Notes: generated by a model from the sequence alone, not told the origin. DNA of 64,000 nucleotides from Sipunculus nudus (GCA_026874595.1 CM049313.1:12645508-12709507); one strand, 5' to 3'. Shown: positions 63,601-63,977, numbered from the stretch's first letter. Made by a program: numbers and translations.

Positions 63601-63977
63601 ACAACATTAGAAACTTACCTCTGCAAACTCAATGATACCATATGCATTGTCATTGGCCAGAATATTAACAGTGACACTGTCAGTCATGCCAAGCTCCGCC
63701 CCTGCCCTGGGATTGGTCAGAGCTACACTAAATGTCTCTGTATCCTCAGGGTCCTTGTCATCCAAGATCGTGACAGCAAACTGAAGCTCTGTCTGCCCTG
63801 ATTCAAAGATCATCGTGAATGTCCTGTAAAGTGTACATAGACAGATAAACAGGAAAGTACAGAGAAATAGAACAAAATGTTCTAATTTTCATGGATACTG
63901 TTTCCTGTCTGAGATTGAAACATTTATAGCTGGGATCTTTTATTACCTCATGGCACTGACGTAACTGGCTTTGAGGA
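1..63977 (-). CDS. ADGRV1: ADGRV1-like giant adhesion GPCR (C-terminal part, 42 exons, both ends outside window)
   Basis: This is the gene span; individual exons are listed separately. Joined in order, the exons give about 2,320 codons with no stop, and donor/acceptor phases agree at every junction. The product is a plasma-membrane adhesion receptor: repeated Calx-beta domains (Ca2+-binding beta sandwiches with D-D-x-P-E type loops), then a GAIN domain, a GPS cleavage site and the start of the seven-helix domain. Assignment to ADGRV1 rests on the Calx-beta-GAIN-7TM order and on TM1-TM2 similarity recalled from the vertebrate protein (F-I-C-I-x-G-L-x-L-A and F-A-A-x-L-L-x-H-M, then T-Q). In vertebrates ADGRV1 forms ankle links of sensory hair cells and is an Usher protein; its role in this animal is unknown. 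The N-terminus, promoter, helices 4-7 and the cytoplasmic tail are outside the window. Confidence 0.93.
181..285 (-). CDS. ADGRV1: Exon 41: end of TM1, first intracellular loop, TM2
   Basis: 35 codons, phase 0 to 0: G-G-L-A-L-A-I-L-A-H-H-V-C, then N-P-L-F-A-A-G-L-L-M-H-M and C-F-A-C-L-A-T-Q at CAG|GTATGT. The pattern F-A-A-x-L-L-x-H-M...T-Q matches TM2 of ADGRV1 as I recall it. Confidence 0.94.
286..747. other. Intron, nothing recognised
   Basis: AT-rich intron between the TM1 exons. The only visible feature is a purine-rich GAGA run near 495-520. Confidence 0.7.
748..952 (-). CDS. ADGRV1: Exon 40: GPS autoproteolysis site and start of TM1
   Basis: It contains all GPS hallmarks: C-Q-Y-F-N-E-R-Q-E-S-W, a second Cys (D-D-V-C), then Y-V-E-C-S-C-R-H-M-S-S-Y-S-V. 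The cleavage triad is H-M-S, a permitted form of H-L-T/S, so cleavage is predicted between Met and Ser and would free a tethered agonist starting S-S-Y-S-V. TM1 follows (P-I-W-F-F-I-S-C-F-I-C-I) and is split by the intron. Donor ATT|GTGAGT, phase 0. Confidence 0.95.
1061..1076 (+). repeat. Poly-C tract
   Basis: A run of 16 C within the intron between the GPS exon and the preceding GAIN exon. Likely length-variable. Confidence 0.9.
1520..1623 (-). CDS. ADGRV1: Exon 39: GAIN subdomain B
   Basis: V-L-S-M-G-V-D-G-T-G-T-H-P-L, then S-P-V-Q-F-R-I-H-T-P-G-G, ending A-A-K-Q-A-V. The donor GCAGT|GTAAGG (phase 2) joins to the GPS exon as A-V-C-Q-Y-F. Confidence 0.88.
1980..2720 (-). repeat. Minisatellite, about 14 copies of a ~54-bp unit
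   Basis: The unit contains AAGTACACATCTCTGCACTG followed by AAAGACAAAACAGTGAAACA. The TACACAT landmark recurs near 1993, 2048, 2102, 2157, 2210, 2263, 2320, 2373, 2430, 2481, 2535, 2590, 2645 and 2701. Because 54 is a multiple of three, the minus strand is open over several copies (1753-2280) with a repeating C-R-D-V-Y-F-I motif. There is no evidence that this is translated. Confidence 0.93.
3444..3519 (-). CDS. ADGRV1: Exon 38: GAIN subdomain B
   Basis: N-G-D-F-F-K-F-P-S-D-Y-L, the 'F-x-F-P' strand typical of GAIN subdomain B, ending G-T-G-S-D-M. Phase 2 in, 0 out. The 4.7-kb intron before it is filled by families A and B. Confidence 0.86.
3800..7545 (+). mobile_element. Family B tandem-repeat element, copy 1 (interrupted by family A)
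   Basis: The left end has the palindrome TGACCCATGGGTCA (3804-3817) and the arm GCTCAGCTGAC (3822-3832). The right end has a (GACGGACA)-type run, GTGATCGCTATAG, and a hairpin whose last arm GTCAGCTGAGC (7528-7538) is the exact inverse of the left arm. Inside are about six units of ~337 bp, marked by GGTGGCGCCACC or variants near 5153, 5495, 5836, 6173, 6509, 6846 and 7183. A family A element is inserted at 3983-5145. No coding capacity is evident. Architecture fits a non-autonomous rolling-circle (Helentron-type) element. Confidence 0.75.
3983..5145 (+). mobile_element. Family A tandem-repeat element, copy 1
   Basis: Left end AGAATACGGGTAG with subterminal arm GTATCCGC (4015-4022). The right end is a hairpin, GTATCTGCAAAAC (5114-5126) against GTTTTGGAGGATAC (5130-5143). 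Inside are repeats with GCAAAATTTTGGCC, GAGATATGAG and the palindrome GGTGGCGCCACC (4410-4421, 4816-4827). It shares both ends with the copy at 56.6-58.05 kb and lies inside the A-rich spacer of a family B unit. Confidence 0.75.
8245..8331 (-). CDS. ADGRV1: Exon 37: GAIN domain
   Basis: A short exon: I-K-T-P-E-C-Q-Y-V-K-L-S-V-A-R-L, then I-N-G-Y-T-Y-T-G. Acceptor TTTCAG, donor GTCAGT; phases 2 and 2 keep frame across two large introns. Confidence 0.85.
8574..8725 (+). repeat. Dispersed AAGACCACCTGTCTAAT repeat
   Basis: Several imperfect copies of a motif of about 20 bp (TAAGACCACCTGTCTAAT), a pattern found dispersed in many invertebrate genomes. Non-coding. Confidence 0.7.
8726..10331. repeat. 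AT-rich intron with a (TA)n microsatellite
   Basis: Mostly unremarkable AT-rich intron. There is a GTGCACGATAT sequence near 9195, reminiscent of a hAT-type terminus but with no partner seen, and a (TA)n run at about 10055-10081. Confidence 0.6.
10332..10499 (-). CDS. ADGRV1: Exon 36: GAIN subdomain A
   Basis: Helical segment L-L-V-Q-E-S-M-M-K-V-F-C-A-L-L, then H-W-Q-L-S-E-V-L-E-R-F-A-L-S-F and S-S-C-G-P-A-N-D-I-D. Phase 2 in and out. Fits the helical half of GAIN by position and pattern. Confidence 0.89.
10500..11430. other. Intron, nothing recognised
   Basis: AT-rich intron between two GAIN exons. I see no repeats, RNA genes or coding segments. Confidence 0.6.
11431..11646 (-). CDS. ADGRV1: Exon 35: last Calx-beta strand and start of GAIN region
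   Basis: The exon finishes the last Calx-beta domain (G-V-S-V-A-V-V-T-I-T). It then turns helical (I-R-D-L-A-D-K-L-L-K-G-V-Q-E-T and T-K-T-L-L-D-K-M-I-N-T-A-R-T), as expected for the helical subdomain A of GAIN. Phase 2 in and out. Confidence 0.9.
12108..12211 (-). CDS. ADGRV1: Exon 34: Calx-beta domain 15, last loop
   Basis: T-L-Q-E-I-S-V-E-L-D-P-F-T-A-S-D-N-P-Y-P, then F-K-V-S-L-S-S-P-T-G-G-V. Phase 0 in, phase 2 out at GGA|GTAAGT. Confidence 0.91.
12511..12712 (-). CDS. ADGRV1: Exon 33: Calx-beta domain 15 core
   Basis: Completes an Arg codon, then Y-I-F-V-D-K-E-A-R-L-A-G-L-K-V-E-R, K-H-V-T-I-S-Y-S-T and L-T-F-T-P-G-K, ending in phase 0 at AAG|GTAAGT. Confidence 0.92.
12767..13150 (+). 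repeat. Family F tandem repeat (GACCTCTGACCTCATTAAATA), copy 1
   Basis: Two units of about 150 bp with GTGACCTCATTAAATATGCA and ATGAATTTTATGAAAATCC blocks, starting ACAAGAGCAC. It is related to the array at 41288-41818. Confidence 0.75.
13181..13222 (+). repeat. (GAT)n microsatellite
   Basis: An imperfect GAT/AAT trinucleotide run within an intron. Confidence 0.9.
13451..13620 (-). CDS. ADGRV1: Exon 32: end of Calx-beta 14, start of Calx-beta 15
   Basis: It opens with the acidic loop D-P-E-N-E-T-T-I-R-I-E-L, and has the border P-S-D-H-P-Q-G-L-V-Q-F. Phase 0 in, phase 2 out at CG|GTAAGG. Confidence 0.92.
14083..14217 (-). CDS. ADGRV1: Exon 31: Calx-beta domain 14, middle
   Basis: 45 codons, phase 0 to 0, starting V-R-W-R-A-V-S-G-Q-N-N-K. 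It has two cysteines flanking a short strand (T-V-S-C-P-A-R-Q-T-F-C-T-F), unusual for a Calx-beta domain and possibly a domain-specific disulfide. Donor ATG|GTCAGC. Confidence 0.9.
14477..14531 (+). repeat. (TA)n microsatellite
   Basis: A dinucleotide TA run in the intron between Calx-beta 14 exons. Confidence 0.95.
14975..15130 (-). CDS. ADGRV1: Exon 30: end of Calx-beta 13, start of Calx-beta 14
   Basis: 52 codons, phase 0 to 0: G-Y-V-K-V-T-I-T, border R-N-D-L-W-G-G-N-I-G-F, then F-T-I-Q-R-R-N-S-T-F-G-D-I-T. Donor ACT|GTGTGT was chosen because it joins as G-D-I-T-V-R-W-R. Confidence 0.9.
15968..17124 (+). mobile_element. Family C tandem-repeat element
   Basis: The left end has GGCACCGCTGGTGCC (15981-15995) and the arm GTATTGCCAGAC (15999-16010). 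The right end is a hairpin, GTATCTCCAGAC (17098-17109) against GTCTGGCGATAC (17113-17124), inverse to the left arm with one mismatch. Inside are three units of about 330-420 bp with CAAGGTCAAGGTCACTCTC and GGTCATGACCCC, and one GGTGGCGCCACC (16456-16467). It stops 49 bases before a coding exon. Non-coding. Confidence 0.7.
17174..17320 (-). CDS. ADGRV1: Exon 29: Calx-beta domain 13, second half
   Basis: 49 codons, phase 0 to 0: K-D-A-P-E-Q-A-E-T-V-K-L-E, loop I-I-N-D-R-I-P-E-N-D-E-E-V-F-V-Y-V, ending S-K-D-N-G-R-Q. It lies 49 bases right of the family C hairpin end. Confidence 0.91.
17321..18064. other. Intron, nothing recognised
   Basis: Unremarkable intron sequence between Calx-beta 13 exons. 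No repeat family or coding segment recognised. Confidence 0.55.
18065..18255 (-). CDS. ADGRV1: Exon 28: Calx-beta domain 13 with long loop
   Basis: It reads G-N-F-G-T-V-S-V-K-V-R-T-I-G-G, then a loop of about 30 residues rich in acidic and polar residues, then A-L-A-G-Q-D-Y-Q-I-L. It ends T-V-T-F-Q in phase 0 at CAG|GTAAGA. Confidence 0.9.
18256..19400. other. Intron; possible dispersed repeat at 19.05-19.38 kb
   Basis: AT-rich intron. The right third is GC-richer, and its minus strand is open at 19010-19294 without a recognisable domain. A TAGAGCACACGG-like sequence on the minus strand near 19360 hints at a tRNA-derived repeat, but the evidence is slight. Confidence 0.35.
19401..19559 (-). 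CDS. ADGRV1: Exon 27: end of Calx-beta 12, start of Calx-beta 13
   Basis: It reads V-S-P-R-L-S-N-K-Y-S-L-A-K-V-I-I, border R-K-N-S-D-P-Y-G-V-I-S-I, then V-E-E-S-G-S-V-P-L-V-V-H-R-T-G. Phase 1 in and out; GTGAGT donor. Confidence 0.91.
20007..20094 (-). CDS. ADGRV1: Exon 26: Calx-beta domain 12, acidic loop
   Basis: A short exon: I-K-R-D-A-E-P-E-E-D-E-H-F-F-V-N-L-T, the Ca2+-loop segment, ending I-D-N-T in phase 1. Acceptor TTCACAG, donor GTCAGT. The intron before it is 4.3 kb because of an inserted element. Confidence 0.9.
20643..20872 (+). pseudogene. Degraded C2CH/THAP-like zinc-finger remnant
   Basis: Three frames together look like one N-terminal domain. Frame 1 gives S-S-W-G-T-C-N-G-D-Q-R-Y-P-E-R-L, frame 2 gives P-K-T-E-L-A-E-R-F-R-W-I-K-A-C-R-R-P-H, and frame 3 gives Q-L-K-V-T-R-I-Y-K-H-K-Y. 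The order and motifs (G-T-C-N, R-W-I-K-A-C, R-P-H) recall THAP-like C2CH DNA-binding domains of invertebrate proteins. Two frameshifts and a stop break it, and a later Cys-x-x-His was not found. It ends at a GTGAGT donor-like site near 20873. Confidence 0.35.
22341..22438 (+). other. Possible last exon of the plus-strand remnant
   Basis: A strong pyrimidine tract and acceptor (TTGTTTTACAG) precede 30 open codons ending in TAA (…F-A-S-I-S-A-F-K-Q-Q…). An AATAAA lies about 360 bases downstream near 22796. No domain is recognised; it may be the 3' end of the gene represented at 20643-20872. Confidence 0.25.
23905..24003 (-). CDS. Candidate alternative exon, 33 codons (unassigned)
   Basis: On the minus strand this block is flanked by an acceptor (ACGTAG) and a GTAAGA donor. 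It is 99 nt, open in phase 0, and GC-richer than its surroundings. It begins E-N-I-R-S-D-A-V-F-V and ends R-L-N-L-Q-F-E-N-R. The host exons on both sides also meet in phase 0, so inclusion would keep the ADGRV1 frame. It sits inside the 20.45-24.25 kb inverted-repeat element and resembles no Calx-beta strand, so it may belong to the element or be chance. Confidence 0.3.
24421..24582 (-). CDS. ADGRV1: Exon 25: Calx-beta domain 12, middle
   Basis: 54 codons, phase 0 to 0. It contains V-Q-L-T-I-E-R-V-Y-G-S-Q-G-P-V-M-I-R-Y and the classical S-T-V-D-G-T-A-T-E-D-S-D-Y-G turn, ending A-T-I-N-I-Q. It lies 179 bases right of the inverted-repeat element that fills most of the following intron. Confidence 0.93.
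25247..25426 (-). CDS. ADGRV1: Exon 24: end of Calx-beta 11, start of Calx-beta 12
   Basis: 60 codons, phase 0 to 0. It starts V-Y-P-S-E-D-E-K-K-D-A-F-A-L-H-L and reaches the border E-V-E-P-H-G-L-I-Q-F-S-P-A-S-R. It ends G-R-T-Q at CAG|GTAGGT. Confidence 0.92.
25427..26174. repeat. Intron with a short 17-bp tandem repeat
   Basis: Three near-copies of GATCTCTTAAAACTGTA at about 25837-25890. Otherwise nothing recognised. Confidence 0.6.
26175..26356 (-). CDS. ADGRV1: Exon 23: Calx-beta domain 11 (divergent)
   Basis: It reads E-N-Q-D-V-N-V-T-L-Y-R-L-G-S-Y-G-D-I-I-V-D-W, then G-S-I-R-M-A-H-Q-Q-D-T-A-A-I-I-V-T, ending in phase 0 at ACG|GTAAAT. The fold pattern is kept, but the domain borders are unlike the consensus. 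Confidence 0.89.
26357..27189. other. Intron, nothing recognised
   Basis: AT-rich intron with no repeat family, RNA gene or coding segment recognised. Confidence 0.55.
27190..27303 (-). CDS. ADGRV1: Exon 22: end of Calx-beta 10, degenerate border to domain 11
   Basis: It reads V-T-M-E-P-E-L-I-E-N-K-A-A-A-K-I-I-V. The normal N-D-x-P-x-G-I-I-E-F border is replaced by P-A-G-A-A-N-S-E-A-G-F-Y-S. Phase 1 in and out; the GTCAGA donor joins cleanly to the next exon. Confidence 0.88.
27547..27600 (+). repeat. (TC)n(TA)n microsatellite
   Basis: A TC run (27547-27566) joined to an imperfect TA run, in the intron between Calx-beta 10 exons. Confidence 0.93.
27886..28051 (-). CDS. ADGRV1: Exon 21: Calx-beta domain 10, second half
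   Basis: It reads A-I-P-G-T-V-Y-L-S-S-A-T-G-T-V-T-F-Q-D-G-Q, then K-F-T-L-T-L-T-G-C-N-Y-I-G-A-D. The acidic D-D-x-P-E loop is absent and replaced by K-S-G-V-F-I-G-L-G-S. Phase 0 in, phase 1 out. Confidence 0.9.
28052..28592. other. Intron, nothing recognised
   Basis: AT-rich intron inside Calx-beta domain 10. Nothing further seen. Confidence 0.55.
28593..28752 (-). CDS. ADGRV1: Exon 20: start of Calx-beta domain 10
   Basis: Completes the Lys codon and reads Y-N-D-Y-P-H-G-H-F-F-V (border), then V-T-R-L-A-G-N-A-G-M-V-R-V-T-F. It ends T-Y-D-E in phase 0 at a GAG|GTGAGT donor. Confidence 0.92.
29212..29432 (-). CDS. ADGRV1: Exon 19: Calx-beta domain 9 core
   Basis: It reads V-S-W-Q-V-S-G-P-G-D, then G-G-T-I-E-L-S-V and the canonical loop L-A-D-D-T-P-E-L-S-E-T-F-T-V-Y-L. 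It ends F-I-I-K in phase 2. Confidence 0.92.
31280..32000 (+). mobile_element. Family B fragment split by a TTAA-type element
   Basis: Left part (to 31364) matches the family B unit segment GACCTCCCTGGATGTTAAAG. Right part (from 31871) resumes with TTTCTAGTAAAAGTGGTAATG, a GACAGACAGAAGAC run and the family B tail GACTTTCAGTCAGCTCAC. The inserted element lies exactly between them. Confidence 0.65.
31365..31870 (+). mobile_element. TTAA-type MITE, copy 1 (506 bp, intact)
   Basis: The ends read TTAAAGGGAATTAATC and, inverted, TTAAAGGGGCCCAATC. TTAA lies at both junctions, as expected for a TTAA target duplication. It is homologous along its length to 51757-51970 plus 53515-53771. No coding capacity. 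Confidence 0.7.
32076..32219 (-). CDS. ADGRV1: Exon 18: end of Calx-beta 8, start of Calx-beta 9
   Basis: 48 codons, phase 0 to 0. Starts I-R-K-Y-G-H-P-N-G-I-V-R-F (domain border) and ends V-R-T-K-G-T-T-G-V-I-K at a GTAAGT donor. Confidence 0.92.
33083..33364 (-). CDS. ADGRV1: Exon 17: Calx-beta domain 8 with enlarged middle loop
   Basis: 94 codons, phase 0 to 0. After L-K-W-R-L-M-G it carries a long hydrophilic stretch rich in T, P, D and S (about 30 residues) where other domains have a short turn. It continues W-K-T-F-T-L-S-V-K-P-Y-T-D. The loop lacks the D-D-x-P-E signature (Y-T-D-W-E-I-Q-K-T-Y-V), so Ca2+ binding may be weak. Confidence 0.9.
33595..34715. mobile_element. 1.1-kb terminal-inverted-repeat element with 9-bp target duplication
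   Basis: The element is flanked by perfect TTAAATATT duplications (33586-33594 and 34716-34724). Its ends GGTAGTGCTTATATCCACTC and, inverted, GGTAGGCCTTATTTCCACTC match at most positions. Each end holds further GGGGAGTGGAAATAAG / CTTATTTCCACTCCCC inverted copies that can form hairpins. A 9-bp duplication suggests a Mutator-like (MULE) non-autonomous element. No transposase seen. Confidence 0.75.
34813..34988 (-). CDS. ADGRV1: Exon 16: end of Calx-beta 7, start of Calx-beta 8
   Basis: Starts in phase 1; reads G-G-A-A-L-G-P-E-T-T-A-T-V-T-I, border K-S-D-Y-P-N-G-K-F-G-F, then I-E-R-R-A-G-Q-I-G-K-Q-T at an ACT|GTGAGT donor, phase 0. Confidence 0.92.
35951..36592 (-). other. Unassigned 213-codon open frame in an intron
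   Basis: The longest open frame in the window. The part from 36493 down to about 36310 looks protein-like (hydrophilic, Pro/Ser/Thr-rich, ending T-E-F-K-A-E-L-A-K-E) and follows a good acceptor (GCCCCTGCAG). The rest is low-complexity and hydrophobic. The flanking host exons join directly and in phase without it. It may be a repeat remnant or an unused exon. Confidence 0.25.
36238..36318 (+). repeat. Purine-rich tract
   Basis: About 80 bases almost entirely A and G on the plus strand (GAAAGGAAGGACAGGAGAGG and similar). Confidence 0.8.
36989..37231 (-). CDS. ADGRV1: Exon 15: Calx-beta domain 7 core
   Basis: It contains L-L-R-G-P-G-H-Y-G-N-V-S-V-T-L, S-A-V-D-G-V-D-F-R, F-A-D-G-Q-K-T-G-T-V and the loop I-L-N-D-L-D-M-E-F-E-E-H-F. 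Phase 1 in, phase 1 out at GGAG|GTCAGA. Confidence 0.93.
37683..37828 (-). CDS. ADGRV1: Exon 14: end of Calx-beta 6, start of Calx-beta 7
   Basis: It begins with one base completing an Arg codon and reads T-A-N-F-S-R-V-G-A-V-Q-L-D. The border is K-N-D-N-A-E-G-F-I-Q-F. It ends in phase 1 at GTTG|GTAAGT. Confidence 0.92.
38085..38490 (+). repeat. Degenerate GGATCATGTTTAA tandem repeat
   Basis: Repeated GGATCATGTTT / GGATCATATTTGTGTT blocks every 45-60 bases, strongly diverged. Non-coding. Confidence 0.65.
38524..38895. mobile_element. MITE-like element, about 370 bp
   Basis: Ends AGGACTGAAA and, inverted, AGGGCTGAAA. Both ends carry GAGTACT(T/C)(G/A)AGTCC blocks. Flanks ATTACAAATG (38514-38523) and ATCACAAATC (38896-38905) form an imperfect direct duplication. 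The terminus style suggests a hAT-like non-autonomous element. Confidence 0.5.
39715..39965 (-). CDS. ADGRV1: Exon 13: Calx-beta domain 6 core
   Basis: It reads V-E-L-V-I-I-R-K-Y-G-T-S-G-S-V-K-I-H-Y, then F-T-A-G-E-R-R-Q-K-L-T-V-T and the loop I-M-D-D-A-L-A-E-G-P-E-F-F. It starts in phase 0 and ends in phase 2 at CCCAG|GTAAGA. Confidence 0.93.
40695..40883 (-). CDS. ADGRV1: Exon 12: end of Calx-beta 5, start of Calx-beta 6
   Basis: 63 codons, phase 0 to 0, starting T-R-D-D-S-V-P-E-E-R-R-S-Y. The border reads S-D-Y-P-F-G-I-F-E-F. The donor AAG|GTTTGG is non-ideal, but it is the only nearby GT that keeps frame and joins the next exon as D-S-G-K-V-E-L-V-I-I-R. Confidence 0.88.
41288..41818 (+). 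repeat. Family F tandem repeat, copy 2 with tail
   Basis: Three units of about 130-155 bp marked by GACCTCTGACTTCATTAAAT near 41338, 41470 and 41625. It ends with ACAGACGGACAGATGGTGGG and GGGCGTATAAAAA. Related to 12767-13150. Confidence 0.8.
41872..42255 (-). CDS. ADGRV1: Exon 11: end of Calx-beta 4 and most of Calx-beta 5
   Basis: The longest exon here: 128 codons, phase 0 to 0. It holds R-S-D-N-E-L-E-G-R-E-S-F-T-V, the border P-D-P-G-A-T-G-T-I-A-V, and most of the next domain (G-H-G-V-F-G-K-V-R-A-T-W and Q-V-L-F-P-D-Q-T). In most neighbouring domains these parts fall in two or three exons, so one or two introns may have been lost here. Confidence 0.93.
42619..42765 (-). CDS. ADGRV1: Exon 10: Calx-beta domain 4, first half
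   Basis: 49 codons, phase 0 to 0. It contains V-V-Q-R-R-G-L-E-G-S-V-N-V-H-W and ends Y-T-G-V-L-V-F-S-V at GTG|GTAAGT. Confidence 0.91.
42820..43000 (+). repeat. ~41-bp degenerate tandem repeat
   Basis: ACTTTAAACTC recurs about every 41 bases (near 42830, 42872, 42911, 42953) in AT-rich sequence. Confidence 0.6.
43560..43805 (-). mobile_element. tRNA-derived SINE candidate
   Basis: On the minus strand a tRNA-like head starts GAGCATGGTTTGATAATGCC (A-box position), with GGTTTGAGTCCT (B-box match) about 45 bases later. A GC-richer body then follows toward lower coordinates. No cloverleaf was folded. Confidence 0.45.
43919..44044 (-). CDS. ADGRV1: Exon 9: end of Calx-beta 3, start of Calx-beta 4
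   Basis: 42 codons, phase 0 to 0. It reads T-F-D-V-Q-L-L-S-V-V-S-G-G-A, then V-K-N-D-S-P-T-G-T-F-S-F at the domain border. Acceptor TTTTTTCCAG is strong; donor GAG|GTAGGA. Confidence 0.92.
44414..44644 (-). CDS. ADGRV1: Exon 8: Calx-beta domain 3 core
   Basis: 77 codons, phase 0 to 0, starting N-I-E-S-R-V-D-V-Y-E-G. It contains G-R-T-E-G-S-F-N-T-V-V-V-S-W, F-L-D-G-V-Y-E-A-Y-I and the loop I-I-D-D-N-T-P-E-P-L-Q. Donor CAG|GTATGA. Confidence 0.93.
45354..45530 (-). CDS. ADGRV1: Exon 7: end of Calx-beta 2, start of Calx-beta 3
   Basis: 59 codons, phase 0 to 0. It opens directly with the acidic loop D-D-D-P-E-L-P-E-T-F-Y-V-N-I, then reads E-N-D-D-P-Q-G-I-I-E-F at the domain border. Two N-glycosylation sequons are visible (N-I-T and N-G-T). 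Confidence 0.93.
45571..45631 (+). repeat. (TA)n microsatellite
   Basis: A long TA run followed by short TAGA repeats, in the intron next to a Calx-beta 2 exon. Confidence 0.95.
45640..46692 (+). mobile_element. Family G tandem-repeat element (GTGACCTTGACCTTTGACC)
   Basis: Units of about 145-150 bp with GTGACCTTGACCTTTGACC, ATGACCCAAAATCAA and GATGGAAAGTTTGGGATGAA. It ends with (GACAGACA)n and GGGTGATTACTATAAGGCAT. A second end fragment of the same family lies at 47103-47292. Non-coding. Confidence 0.75.
46693..47734 (+). mobile_element. Two family B end fragments separated by a family G fragment
   Basis: Both fragments finish with the family B tail hairpin: GATGACTTACAGTCAGCTGA at about 47080 and GTTGACTAACAGTAAGCTGA at about 47707. 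Each carries one GGTGGCGC-like unit. Between them, 47103-47292 is a family G end with GGGTGATTACTATAGGGCAT. Confidence 0.65.
47735..49293 (+). mobile_element. Family B tandem-repeat element, copy 2
   Basis: Starts CAAGTGGCCCATGGACCATG with CTCAGCTGA close by. It has four units of about 330-343 bp with the GGTGGCGCCACC palindrome or a variant (near 47937, 48279, 48609, 48948). It ends with a GGACGGACGACGGAC run, GTGATCGCTATAG and the hairpin AGCTCAGATGACT/AGTCAGCTGAGCT. Same plan as copy 1 without the family A insertion. Confidence 0.78.
49974..50103 (-). CDS. ADGRV1: Exon 6: Calx-beta domain 2, middle
   Basis: The exon encodes T-S-Q-G-L-G-L-P-S-Y-R-Q-A-V-A-G-R-D-F-K, containing the A-V-A-G-x-D-F turn typical of ADGRV1 Calx-beta domains. 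Acceptor TGATTGACAG was preferred to a later AG because phase and frame require it. It ends in phase 0 at CCT|GTAAGT. Confidence 0.88.
50720..50830 (+). pseudogene. 5S rRNA-like segment (diverged gene or 5S-derived SINE head)
   Basis: AGTTAAG (50758-50764), GGTTAGT (50778-50784) and TTGGATGGGTGACCG (50787-50801) occur with exactly the spacing of the internal control region of eukaryotic 5S rRNA (13 and 2 intervening bases). The rest of the 5S sequence is poorly conserved, so it is more likely a pseudogene or the promoter of a 5S-derived SINE than a working gene. Confidence 0.55.
51757..53771 (+). mobile_element. TTAA-type MITE, copy 2, split by a 1.5-kb insertion
   Basis: Left end TTAAAGAGCTAATCAGGAG and right end, inverted, TTAAAGGGGCCTAATC. 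The two parts (51757-51970 and about 53515-53771) together match the 506-bp copy at 31365-31870. The break is filled by a separate inverted-repeat element. Confidence 0.7.
51971..53515. mobile_element. Inverted-repeat insertion inside the TTAA-type element
   Basis: Carries ACCTGCCGTGAGGGGACACC (52187-52206) and its near-perfect inverse GGTGTCCCCTCACGACAGGT (53454-53473). Similarity extends a further ~15 bases outward. Internally, a block of about 130 bp is duplicated (near 52750-52890 and 53025-53160), each copy with AACGCTCCCGA, CC(G/A)CCATATTGAATGT and GCTGAATTTGAGGCATCCGG. No transposase seen. Confidence 0.6.
54618..54695 (+). mobile_element. tRNA-like segment, SINE head candidate
   Basis: GGTTAGAGTGTGAG (A-box-like) and AGTTCAATTCTG (B-box-like) about 35 bases apart, followed by a T-rich stretch. 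The tRNA fold was not verified. Confidence 0.35.
54837..55191. repeat. 355-bp segment between 11-bp inverted repeats
   Basis: TCACGGCTGTG (54837-54847) and CACAGCCGTGA (55181-55191) are exact inverses. A further small inverted pair (CGCCCTAA / TTAGGGCG) lies within. Could be a small MITE; no target duplication was identified. Confidence 0.3.
55697..55868 (-). CDS. ADGRV1: Exon 5: end of Calx-beta 1, start of Calx-beta 2
   Basis: It begins in phase 1 and reads T-A-K-L-I-V-L-A-N-D-S-P-H-G-V-V-R-W, the conserved N-D-x-P-x-G domain border. It continues to G-T-L-G-T-I-Q-V-D-Y-V. The donor was chosen as GT|GTGAGT (phase 2) because only this joins the next exon without a stop. Confidence 0.9.
56587..58053 (+). 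mobile_element. Family A tandem-repeat element, copy 2
   Basis: Left end AGAATATGGGTAG and arm GTATCCGC (56621-56628). Right hairpin GTATCCGC (58022-58029) against GCGGATAC (58044-58051), an exact inverse of the left arm. Inside are about four units of ~280 bp, each with two palindrome sites. Perfect GGTGGCGCCACC occurs at 56887, 57165, 57294, 57572 and 57719. Homologous at both ends to the copy at 3983-5145. Confidence 0.78.
58054..58340 (+). repeat. ~125-bp tandem repeat next to family A
   Basis: Three units with G(T)AGGTGG(A/C)(G/A)CCACC, GCCCAAT(T/G)T(T/C)AG and GAAATAAGCAGG blocks. The palindrome site is degenerate here. Confidence 0.65.
58480..58830 (+). repeat. Short tandem repeat (CTGAGTGAACTCTTGACCTG)
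   Basis: Two to four imperfect copies of a unit of about 45 bases with GACCTGTACCTGGCTGCACT, followed by two copies of AGTCTGCCAAAG. Confidence 0.6.
59250..60320 (+). mobile_element. Family H tandem-repeat element (TAACTCAGCCAAAAA)
   Basis: Units marked by GTAACTCAGCCAAAAA near 59293, 59474, 59650 and 59970, with AACCATTTGAACAAACTTGA and TTTGAGAAGAAGATCTTTGT. One palindrome variant GGTGGCACCACC lies near 59828. The right end is a GCACGACGCACAACGCACGA run and CGCATAAGCTCAC, recalling the tails of families B and G. Confidence 0.65.
60720..60900 (-). mobile_element. tRNA-derived SINE candidate
   Basis: On the minus strand GGAGCTGGGATGGTCAAGATG (trimmed A-box core GGATGGTCAAGATG) is followed by AAAGTTCATTCCC in B-box position. 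The rest is a SINE-like GC-moderate body. Confidence 0.35.
60964..61111 (-). CDS. ADGRV1: Exon 4: Calx-beta domain 1, second half
   Basis: The exon starts V-E-F-A-N-G-Q-S-T and carries a loop weaker in acid residues (D-S-I-A-E-S-D-E-T). It ends R-A-A-K-I-G in phase 1 at a GTGAGG donor. The preceding intron is about 2 kb. Confidence 0.92.
61112..63134. other. Intron, nothing recognised
   Basis: A 2-kb AT-rich intron inside Calx-beta domain 1. I see no repeats of the families above and no coding segment. Confidence 0.55.
63135..63290 (-). CDS. ADGRV1: Exon 3: Calx-beta domain 1, middle
   Basis: 52 codons, phase 0 to 0, starting D-S-Y-E-K-K-V. It contains the typical V-x-L-x-L-V-R-S-E-G-L-H-G-R-V-V-V-K-W strand pair and ends P-V-T-G-L. 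Acceptor CCTGCAG|GATTC, donor CTT|GTATGT. Confidence 0.92.
63619..63823 (-). CDS. ADGRV1: Exon 2: end of partial Calx-beta domain, start of domain 1
   Basis: The exon encodes T-F-T-M-I-F-E-S-G-Q-T-E, then the acidic loop I-L-D-D-K-D-P-E-D-T-E-T-F and the closing strand, and ends with the start of the next domain (N-A-Y-G-I-I-E-F-A-E). D-D-x-x-P-E is the expected Ca2+-binding loop. It enters with one base completing the previous codon and ends in phase 0 at GAG|GTAAGT. Confidence 0.92.
63947..63977 (-). CDS. ADGRV1: Exon 1 of window: short Calx-beta exon
   Basis: A 31-nt exon reads (x)-L-K-A-S-Y-V-S-A-M-(R), the usual 'D-Y-V-S-x' strand that precedes the F-x-x-G-Q-T-E strand of Calx-beta. It ends in phase 2 at a GTAATA donor and joins the next exon in frame. 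The acceptor (CTAACAAG) is weak. An upstream in-frame stop means the exon cannot extend further right. Confidence 0.45.
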